NCBI GenBank assembly: GCA_009702305.1
Contig: WLIH01000175.1
Span: forward strand, 1-6,226
Direction of reading: 5' to 3'
Length of the DNA stretch: 6,226 nt
Source of the DNA: Actinomycetota bacterium
GTDB lineage: Bacteria > Actinomycetota > Actinomycetes > Propionibacteriales > Nocardioidaceae
In this document: positions 1 through 5,314 of the stretch, in pieces
Numbering within the stretch: position 1 is the stretch's first letter
How the letters are laid out: each line of letters starts with the position of its first letter
The notes under the pieces: generated by a model
The model's database searches: none
What the model saw: only the letters and a program-made list of their open reading frames with translations
Told to the model about the DNA's origin: nothing
Position numbers and translations under genes: made by a program

Positions 1-936
1 AACACCAAGCCGCTGACGCGCTACTTCCCCGAGCTGGTCGCCGCCATCAAGGAGCAGCTGCCCGAGCGCTGCGTGCTCGACGGCGAGGTCTTCGTCGCCC
101 TGCCCGCCGAGGGCGGGGGCCAGCGGTTGGAGTTCGAGGTGCTCCAGGAGCGCATCCACCCCGCCGCCTCGCGGGTCGACCTGCTCAGCACCCAGACACC
201 CGCCGGCTTCGTCGCCTTCGACCTGCTGGCCCTGGGCGACGAGTCGTACGTCGATCGCCCGTTCGCCGAGCGGCGCGCGGCGCTCGAGAGCGCGCTGAGC
301 GGACTCACCGGGCCGTGCCACCTCACCCGGACCACCACCGACCCCGCGGAGGCGCAGCGCTGGTTCGAGCAGTTCGAGGGCGCCGGACTCGACGGCGTGA
401 TGGCCAAGCCCCTCACGGCGACCTACTCCCCCAACGGCCGGACGATGCTCAAGATCAAGCACGAGCGCACCGCCGACGTCGTGGTCGCGGGCTACCGCGA
501 GCACAAGACGTCGACGCCGGAGCACCCGCTGCTCGGCAGTCTGCTGCTGGGTCTGTACGCCGACGGCGAGCTCCAGCACATCGGGGTCAGCGCGAGCTTC
601 ACCGCCGCCCGCCGTGCCGAGCTGATCGAGGAGCTCCAGCCGCTGGTCTGCGATATCGCCGACCACCCCTGGGGTCGCTGGCAGGAGTTCCTCACCGCCA
701 ACCCCGACCGGGTCCCGGGCACGCAGAGCCGCTGGAGCGCCGGCAAGGACCTCTCCTTCACCCCGCTGCGCCCCGAGCGGGTCGTCGAGGTGAAGTACGA
801 CCACATGGAGGGTCGCCGCTTCCGCCACACCGCCCACTTCAAGCGATGGCGCCCCGACCGCGACCCGAAGAGCTGCGGCTACGACCAGCTCGAGCAGCCC
901 GCCGGCTACGACCTGGCCGAGATCCTCGGCAGCTGA
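1..936 (+). CDS. ligC: ATP-dependent DNA ligase, LigC type (5' end outside window)
   Basis: This is the C-terminal ~311 residues of an ATP-dependent DNA ligase that seals nicks through an adenylated-lysine intermediate. Mycobacterial LigC is about 350-360 residues, so roughly 45 residues, including the catalytic KxDG lysine, should lie upstream of the window. Reading is open from base 1, where NTKPLTRYFPEL is typical ligase sequence. Counting codons from base 1, visible nucleotidyltransferase motifs are LDGE (26-29), motif III FDLLAL (73-78), motif IV DGVMAKP (131-137) and motif V KIK (151-153). An OB-fold follows, with motif VI around FRHTAHFKRW (274-283) and RPDRDP just after. The tail has the LigC-like pattern CGYDQLE. 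No Ku, polymerase or nuclease domain is attached, which argues against LigD. LigC enzymes are considered accessory repair ligases beside the essential NAD-dependent LigA. The family call is firm; the symbol rests on remembered similarity to mycobacterial LigC. Confidence 0.93.
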   Translation, partial: NTKPLTRYFPELVAAIKEQLPERCVLDGEVFVALPAEGGGQRLEFEVLQERIHPAASRVDLLSTQTPAGFVAFDLLALGDESYVDRPFAERRAALESALSGLTGPCHLTRTTTDPAEAQRWFEQFEGAGLDGVMAKPLTATYSPNGRTMLKIKHERTADVVVAGYREHKTSTPEHPLLGSLLLGLYADGELQHIGVSASFTAARRAELIEELQPLVCDIADHPWGRWQEFLTANPDRVPGTQSRWSAGKDLSFTPLRPERVVEVKYDHMEGRRFRHTAHFKRWRPDRDPKSCGYDQLEQPAGYDLAEILGS

Positions 937-961
937 GGGACCGTCGTTGGCGGTCACCAGA

Positions 962-1053
962 TCTCGATACGCTCGCTGGCGCTCGCTACTCGATCAACGA
1001 GGTGCCCTCGATCGTCGAGTGCCGCCGAGCGCCAGCGAGGCGGCGTATCGAGA
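962..1053. repeat. REP-like imperfect inverted repeat (long hairpin)
   Basis: The left arm starts with TCTCGATACG (962-971), continues with the 14-mer CTCGCTGGCGCTCG (972-985), and then ACTCGA (988-993). The right arm carries the exact reverse complements in reverse order: TCGAGT (1015-1020), CGAGCGCCAGCGAG (1026-1039) and CGTATCGAGA (1044-1053). The three paired blocks total 30 bp, interrupted by small asymmetric bulges (2 nt against 5 nt; 0 nt against 4 nt) around a ~21-nt apex. The apex holds a smaller alternative hairpin, CTCGA-TCG-TCGAG (1007-1019). The motif pattern (CTCGATACGCTCGC...CTCGATCAACGA) matches a type of intergenic palindrome I associate with high-GC actinomycete genomes; copy number here cannot be judged from one window. 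It could end ligase transcription, but no T-tract follows. Confidence 0.8.
970..1001 (+). repeat. 32-bp direct repeat, copy 1
   Basis: Bases 970-1001 are identical over 32 bp to bases 1084-1115, and identity stops abruptly on both sides. This copy forms most of the left arm of the inverted repeat at 962-1053. The repeat ends in CTCGATCAACGAG. The gap between the copies is 82 bp. Confidence 0.9.
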
Positions 1054-1066
1054 CGACCGCAGCCAG

Positions 1067-1081
1067 GGCTGGGTCCCAGCC
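1067..1081. repeat. Short perfect palindrome between the repeat copies
   Basis: GGCTGGG (1067-1073) and CCCAGCC (1075-1081) are perfect reverse complements around a single T. A 1-nt loop cannot close as RNA, so some pairs would open. It may be a protein-binding dyad, a small hairpin, or chance in GC-rich sequence. It lies about 50 bp upstream of the predicted -10 of the next gene. Confidence 0.35.
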
Positions 1082-1083
1082 AT

Positions 1084-1115
1084 CGCTCGCTGGCGCTCGC
1101 TACTCGATCAACGAG
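1084..1115 (+). repeat. 32-bp direct repeat, copy 2
   Basis: This is an exact 32-bp copy of 970-1001. It lacks the TCTCGATA extension present before copy 1. It ends 13 bp before the predicted -10 element of the next gene, so the -35 region of that promoter would fall inside it. Its 14-mer core (1086-1099) can also pair with 1026-1039, in competition with copy 1. Confidence 0.9.
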
Positions 1116-1128
1116 ACCGGTGCGGGGC

Positions 1129-1134
1129 TAGTCT
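1129..1134 (+). promoter_or_regulatory. Predicted -10 element, leaderless promoter for the 1141 gene
   Basis: TAGTCT fits the actinobacterial TANNNT -10 pattern. Six bases separate it from the ATG at 1141, so transcription would start at or next to the A of the start codon. No Shine-Dalgarno precedes the ATG, as expected for a leaderless mRNA. A -35 hexamer is not recognisable; at usual spacing it would fall at about 1106-1111, within the repeat. Confidence 0.55.
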
Positions 1135-1140
1135 CGACGT

Positions 1141-1677
1141 ATGAGTGACTACGACGTCGTCCTGCTCGTGGAGCAGGCGCTGAGCGCTGCCGACGCGGCG
1201 CAGATCCACTCGCTGCACGAGGGCCTGGACGACCCGGTGACCTATCACGTGCTGCTCCCGCTCGAGGACGCCGCAGCCCGCATCGAGGCGGCGATGGGAT
1301 CCCTCTCGGGTGGCGAGCTGCTCGCCGCCCCGTCGGCCGGCATGGCGGAGATCGACCTCGACGCCGTGCGCGCCGACTGCGAGGAGCGTTCGGCCGCCGA
1401 GCTCGCGACGACGCTCGAGCACCTGCGCGCCACCGGCGCGAGCGTCACCGGCGAGGTGACCGCAGACCCGCCGATCCAGCGCCTGGCGAGCCTCATCGAG
1501 GCGGTCGACGGACGTGAGGCGATCATCCTCACGCGCCCCCACGTGGTGGCCGAGTTCTTCCACCTCGACTGGACCTCGCAGGCGCGCCGCAAGCTCGGCG
1601 TGCCGGTGCTGCACCTGCTCGAGCACGAGACCTTCGACGAGCAAGCCGGCGGCGGCGAGGGTGTCACCGGCTTCTGA
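1141..1677 (+). CDS. Hypothetical protein, USP/HUP-like alpha/beta fold
   Basis: I recognise no named family for this 178-residue cytoplasmic protein; it has no signal peptide or membrane segment. The secondary-structure rhythm resembles the universal stress protein fold: strand YDVVLLVE (4-11), strand TYHVLLPLE (34-42), a helix with the pattern AELATTLEHLRATG (86-99), strand SVTGEVTAD (101-109), a helix (111-122), strand AIILTRPH (127-134), and a closing VPVLHLLEH (154-162). The final segment, with a Ser-containing stretch then RKLGVPVLHL, matches how USP domains end. The GxxGx9G nucleotide-binding pattern of ATP-binding USPs is not seen, so ATP binding is not supported. The start is well bounded: an in-frame TAG lies at 1129-1131 and the first start codon after it is this ATG. 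It is followed 22 nt later by the next + strand gene. The coding call is strong; the fold is inference. Confidence 0.85.
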   Translation: MSDYDVVLLVEQALSAADAAQIHSLHEGLDDPVTYHVLLPLEDAAARIEAAMGSLSGGELLAAPSAGMAEIDLDAVRADCEERSAAELATTLEHLRATGASVTGEVTADPPIQRLASLIEAVDGREAIILTRPHVVAEFFHLDWTSQARRKLGVPVLHLLEHETFDEQAGGGEGVTGF

Positions 1678-1686
1678 GCCACCCCC

Positions 1687-1692
1687 TACGCT
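1687..1692 (+). promoter_or_regulatory. Predicted -10 element, leaderless promoter for the 1700 gene
   Basis: TACGCT fits TANNNT and lies in the 22-nt gap after the preceding stop. Seven bases separate it from the GTG at 1700, which would place the transcription start on or beside the start codon. The geometry nearly repeats that at 1129-1141. The beta-rich protein gene and the Stealth gene could therefore be expressed apart from the first gene. Confidence 0.45.
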
Positions 1693-1699
1693 GTCTCGC

Positions 1700-2590
1700 G
1701 TGAAGCTCTCCCGGCGTCGGCCGGAGGCCGGCCCCGCGCCGACCCCCGACACCCCCGCACCGCCGCCGACGCCGCCGCGCGGCGCCCCGGTGGCGACGTA
1801 CGCCCGGATCCTCGACGGTGCCGCCCTGTGGCTGGCGGTGAGCGCCGAGCCCGGCCAGCTCTGCCTGCGCCGGTCCGACGAGCCGGGCGCTGTCCTCGTG
1901 CCGCTGACGACCGAGCTGGAGGAGACCGGGGTCGACCGGCTCTCCGTGCGCGCCGACGTGGCGGCGCTGCTGGGCACACCGGAGGCCGCTGCGACGTACG
2001 ACCTCGTGCTGCTCGCGTCGGGCGGGCGCTCCCCCCGCGCGGTCTGGAGCCCGCCGCTGCCGCCCAAGGATCGCGCGCGGGTGCCGATCGCACCCGACGG
2101 CCGCACCCAGCTCGGCCTGACCCGCACCGCCGAGGGCCACCTGCAGGTCACGGCCCGCCCGGCCGCGCCCGGGGTCGACCTGCTCAGCATCCGCGTCGAC
2201 ACCGCCGGTCTCGAGCTCGAGGTCGACGCGACCTCCGGAGAGCTCGCCCTGCTCGCCGCCGACGAGACCGTGCTGGCGACCTACCCGCTCCGGATCGGGA
2301 CCACATCCGCCCGGGCGCGGATCGTGGTGGCCGACCTGCCGGCGGTCGCGACGCAGTACGTGCGCTTCGCCGTCGGCACGCGCGACTCCTGGCGCCCGGT
2401 GCGCCGACGCCACAACGACCAGGTCGCCCGCGACTCGGTGCTGCTGCCGGAGCTGGTCGACGACGAGACCCAGCAGCTGCGCCTGCGGCTGAGGTGGGGG
2501 AAGCAGGCCGTCGCCGTCTTGACCGGACGCCTCCTCGAGGTCGGCAACCCCGACCACGACGAGGACGCCGACTCGGGCGAGGAGGACTGA
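1700..2590 (+). CDS. Hypothetical beta-rich protein with two similar halves
   Basis: I do not recognise this ~296-residue protein. It has a basic start (KLSRRR), a proline-rich linker (residues 12-30), a strand-rich body and an acidic tail (NPDHDEDADSGEED, 283-296). There is no signal peptide or membrane helix, so it is probably cytoplasmic. The body looks duplicated. Half 1 (~40-154) runs LWLAV..EPGQLCL, LSVRADVAAL, a stretch ending RSPRAVW, then VPIAPDGRTQLGL and LQVTAR. Half 2 (~168-276) runs LELEV..SGELALL, IVVADLPAVA, a stretch ending DSWRPVR, then VLLPELVDDETQQLRL and AVAVLTGR. Its stop shares one base with the Stealth fusion start, so it is likely an accessory of that enzyme. The GTG at 1700 is chosen because it follows a TANNNT element; an in-frame GTG at 1661, overlapping the previous gene, is possible. 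The gene is convincing; the start is moderately sure and the function unknown. Confidence 0.82.
   Translation: MKLSRRRPEAGPAPTPDTPAPPPTPPRGAPVATYARILDGAALWLAVSAEPGQLCLRRSDEPGAVLVPLTTELEETGVDRLSVRADVAALLGTPEAAATYDLVLLASGGRSPRAVWSPPLPPKDRARVPIAPDGRTQLGLTRTAEGHLQVTARPAAPGVDLLSIRVDTAGLELEVDATSGELALLAADETVLATYPLRIGTTSARARIVVADLPAVATQYVRFAVGTRDSWRPVRRRHNDQVARDSVLLPELVDDETQQLRLRLRWGKQAVAVLTGRLLEVGNPDHDEDADSGEED
2580..2585 (+). promoter_or_regulatory. Shine-Dalgarno AGGAGG for the Stealth fusion
   Basis: A perfect AGGAGG lies inside the last codons of the upstream gene, 4 nt before the ATG at 2590. With the TGATG stop/start overlap it fixes the start and indicates translational coupling. It contrasts with the two upstream genes, which have no clear ribosome binding site. 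Confidence 0.8.
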
Positions 2591-5292
2591 TGCGCATCAC
2601 CTGGCTCGTCGACGACATCGCCCCCACCGCGTCCGGTGTGGGGGCCGGCGTGCTCAGCCAGGCCGCCGCCCTGGCCGCCGACCACGACGTCCGGATCATC
2701 AGCGTCGTGCGCTCCGCCGACGCGACCGAGGCCCTGGCCGCCGAGGTGGAGATCGACTGCCTGGTCGACCTGCGCGACGAGGACGCCCCGCTGCTGCTCG
2801 GCGACCACGCCGACCCTCCCCTCACGGCGAGCGCCGCGACCGCCCTCCTCGCCCTGGAGTCCGCTCTGGTCCCCGCCGCGTGGGACGACTCCCTCAGCGC
2901 ACTGACGGACCTGGCCCTCGAGACCACCTTGCGCCACCTGGAGGCCGACGTCGTCGTCACCACCTCCGGGTCGCTGCTCGCGACCGCGATCCAGTTGCTG
3001 CCCGAGCGGATCGTCGTCGTCCACCAGGAGCCCGGCACGTCGTCGTCGCGCGGCGTGGGCGACGCCCTGCTGACCTACGCCGCCCGCGCCGACGTCGTGA
3101 CCGTGCAGACCGCGACCATGGCCGGCTGGCTGCGCGAGCAGCTCGGCAGTCTGGCGCCGGAGATCCTGGTGGTGCCGCACCCGGTCGCTCGCGGCTTCAC
3201 CCCCCGCTCCCGCCTCGACGCGCCCCTGATCGTCGCCGCGGGCCGCCTCGCGCCGGAGAGCCAGTTCCAGAAGCTCGTCACCGCCTTCGCCGACATCGCC
3301 GACCGGCTCCCCACGTGGCGGCTGCGGATCATCGGCGACGGCCCGATGCGCCAGGAGCTCGTGCGGGCCGTGCGCAAGGCCGGGCTCTACGACCGCGTCG
3401 AGCTGCCGGGCGCGGCGGTCGACCTCCCGGCCGAGTGGGCCAAGGCCTCGATCGCCGCCTCGACCTCGCGCTGGGGTGCCGCGGCGCCGCTCGCCGTCCA
3501 GCAGGCGATGGCCGCCGGCGTGCCGGTGGTCGCCGTGGACTGGACCGACGGACCACGCCACCTGATCGAGCACGAGGTCGACGGCGTGCTCGTGGCGCCC
3601 GAGTTCGTGGCCGGCATCGCCTCCGGCCTGCTGCGCCTGGCCGACGACGCCGACGAACGCCGCGCGATGGGCGCCGCCGCCGAGCGCGCGGCACGGGCCT
3701 GGCACCCCGACACCCTCGCCGAGCGGTGGATCGGCATCTTCGCCGACGCCCGGGCGCGCCGCGCCGGCCGCAGCCGCGTCGCCGCCCGCAGCGCAGTCGC
3801 CTCCGTGCGACGTCATACGGCTCCGGTGCCGGCCGAGCCCAGCACCGCGACACCCGAGCAGGCTCGTCGGGAGACCCTCGCCTACGCCGTCGAGTGCGCC
3901 CGCGCCGTCACCGACCAGTGGTGGGTCGTGCCACGCCACGCCTCGCCGGCTCCGGTGCTCATCGTGCCGATGCCGGCCCGACGCGCCTTCCTGGAGCGCC
4001 TCGCCTCCGGCCCGGCGCCGGCGTACCTCTCCCTGCGCGAGCCCGCGGGGCACGGATGGCCGGAGCGGCGCGGTCCGGTGCCGGACACGGCGCGCGAGCT
4101 GGCCCGGGGCATGTCCGCGGTGCTGAGCCTCGAGCCGTGGCCCGAGCACGACGGGCGAGCCAGCCTGCTGGGCCGCGGCTGCACCGTCGACGTGGAGTTC
4201 TGGGAGGAGTCGGTCGACGACGAGCTGGTCTCGCCGCGCCCCAACCAGTACGCACCCCGCTTCCCCCGCAGCGCCACGACTGTCGAGGCCGAGGTCGAGG
4301 GCGTCGCCGTGCGCACGCTCCCGCTGATGACAGCACCGACCGTGCGCGACTTCCGTGAGCCGATCGACATCGTCTACACCTGGGTCGACGGCAACGACCC
4401 CGTCTGGGACGCCGCCCGCGAGGAGCGGCTCGCCGCCGTCACCGGCACCGCGCGCACGCGCGAGTCGAGCGGCCGGGCCCGCTTCATCTCCCGCGACGAG
4501 CTGCGCTACTCGCTGCGCTCGGTGCACCTCTTCGCCCCGTGGGTGCGCCGCATCCACGTGGTGACGGCCGGGCAGACCCCGCCGTGGCTCGACGTGGACC
4601 ACCCGCAGATCCGGATGGTCGACCACCGCGACATCCTGGCGGCCGACGCCCTGCCGACCTTCAACTCCCACGCGATCGAGACCGGTCTGCACCGGGTGCC
4701 CGACCTCGCCGAGCACTTCGTCTACCTCAACGACGACGTCCTGCTCGGGCGGCCGGCGCGACCCGAGACGTTCTTCAGCCCGGCCGGGCACTTCGCGGCC
4801 TTCTTCTCCGCGGTCACGGTCGGCCTCAGCGACGTGCCCGACGCGGCGCCGTTCCTCAAGGCGGCCTGGAACAACCGCCGGCTGCTGCAGGACGCCTTCG
4901 GGGTGGTCACCACCCACACGCTCGCCCACACACCGCACCCGCACCGGCGCTCGGTGCTCGACGAGGTCGCGCGACGCTTCCCCGACGAGGTCGGCGCGAC
5001 CGCGCAGGCGCCGTTCCGCTCCGACACCGATCTCTCGATGCTCAGCTCGCTCGCCCAGCACTACGGGCTGATCACCGGCACCGCGTACGCCGGGCGCGGC
5101 TCGCTGGCCTTCGTCAACCTCAGCAACAGCGACGTCGAGCGCCGCCTCGACCAGCTGCTCGCCGACCGCGACCACGACTTCATCTGCCTGGCCGACCACC
5201 ACGACCACGCCTTGCGCGTCGGTCGCATCGACCAGGTGCTGGCCGAGTGGTTCGAGGCGTACTACCCGGTCGCCGCCCCCTGGGAGCGCTGA
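2590..5292 (+). CDS. GT4-like glycosyltransferase fused to Stealth sugar-phosphotransferase
   Basis: A 900-residue two-part protein. Residues ~1-395 look like a GT-B, GT4-family glycosyltransferase: MRITWLVDDI at the start, AAGRLAPESQF (216-226), WRLRIIGDGPM, and AMAAGVPVVAVDWTDGPR (306-323). Residues ~420-590 lead into Stealth with EFWEES (536-541) and PRPNQY. Then come the Stealth conserved regions: CR1 IDIVYTWVDGNDP (592-604); CR2 from RDELRYSLRS (635-644) to YLNDDV (712-717); CR3 around HTPHPHRR (780-787) and FRSDTDLSML; CR4 around DFICLADHHDH (863-873). Stealth enzymes transfer sugar-1-phosphate from a nucleotide sugar, forming phosphodiester-linked capsule or surface glycans; human GNPTAB shares the module. 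Oddities: no Glu occurs at residues 283-326, so the GT4 EX7E motif is missing, and the usual Lys near 224 is Ser. No membrane segment is seen, so it probably acts in the cytoplasm. The ATG overlaps the upstream stop (TGATG). Stealth assignment is firm; substrate is unknown. Confidence 0.93.
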   Translation: MRITWLVDDIAPTASGVGAGVLSQAAALAADHDVRIISVVRSADATEALAAEVEIDCLVDLRDEDAPLLLGDHADPPLTASAATALLALESALVPAAWDDSLSALTDLALETTLRHLEADVVVTTSGSLLATAIQLLPERIVVVHQEPGTSSSRGVGDALLTYAARADVVTVQTATMAGWLREQLGSLAPEILVVPHPVARGFTPRSRLDAPLIVAAGRLAPESQFQKLVTAFADIADRLPTWRLRIIGDGPMRQELVRAVRKAGLYDRVELPGAAVDLPAEWAKASIAASTSRWGAAAPLAVQQAMAAGVPVVAVDWTDGPRHLIEHEVDGVLVAPEFVAGIASGLLRLADDADERRAMGAAAERAARAWHPDTLAERWIGIFADARARRAGRSRVAARSAVASVRRHTAPVPAEPSTATPEQARRETLAYAVECARAVTDQWWVVPRHASPAPVLIVPMPARRAFLERLASGPAPAYLSLREPAGHGWPERRGPVPDTARELARGMSAVLSLEPWPEHDGRASLLGRGCTVDVEFWEESVDDELVSPRPNQYAPRFPRSATTVEAEVEGVAVRTLPLMTAPTVRDFREPIDIVYTWVDGNDPVWDAAREERLAAVTGTARTRESSGRARFISRDELRYSLRSVHLFAPWVRRIHVVTAGQTPPWLDVDHPQIRMVDHRDILAADALPTFNSHAIETGLHRVPDLAEHFVYLNDDVLLGRPARPETFFSPAGHFAAFFSAVTVGLSDVPDAAPFLKAAWNNRRLLQDAFGVVTTHTLAHTPHPHRRSVLDEVARRFPDEVGATAQAPFRSDTDLSMLSSLAQHYGLITGTAYAGRGSLAFVNLSNSDVERRLDQLLADRDHDFICLADHHDHALRVGRIDQVLAEWFEAYYPVAAPWER

Positions 5293-5314
5293 GCCTGCCT
5301 CAGGCCGAGCTCAG
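5289..5314. terminator. Possible bidirectional stem-loop between convergent genes
   Basis: CTGAG (5289-5293) pairs with CTCAG (5310-5314), and CCTG (5294-5297) pairs with CAGG (5301-5304) around a 3-nt loop, leaving a 5-nt bulge on one side. The stem contains both stop codons of the convergent genes. There is no T-tract on either strand, and the arms are short, so termination here is only a suggestion. Confidence 0.3.

Noticed and set aside
970..1115. CRISPR-like direct repeats
   Set aside because: There are only two direct copies, spaced 82 bp apart, with an inverted copy between them and no cas genes. A REP-type palindrome explains them better.
947..1144. A 65-codon frame through the repeat region
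   Set aside because: It is made largely from the two repeat copies (RYARWRSLLDQR and ARWRSLLDQRD) and has no independent coding signal.
1514..1699. Extended start for the beta-rich protein (GTG at 1514 or 1661)
   Set aside because: The 1514 start would overlap the well-supported preceding gene by 164 bases. The 1661 start overlaps by 17 and is possible, but the TANNNT spacing favours the GTG at 1700.
1108..2557. Long open frames on the - strand opposite the 1141 and 1700 genes
   Set aside because: They cross gene boundaries and the promoter region, show no recognisable motifs, and have shadow-like composition.
2281..5208. A 975-codon open frame on the - strand opposite the Stealth gene
   Set aside because: Its composition (long runs of R, G, V, E, D and low-complexity stretches) is that of an antisense shadow in GC-rich DNA. 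The + strand frame has clear GT4 and Stealth motifs.
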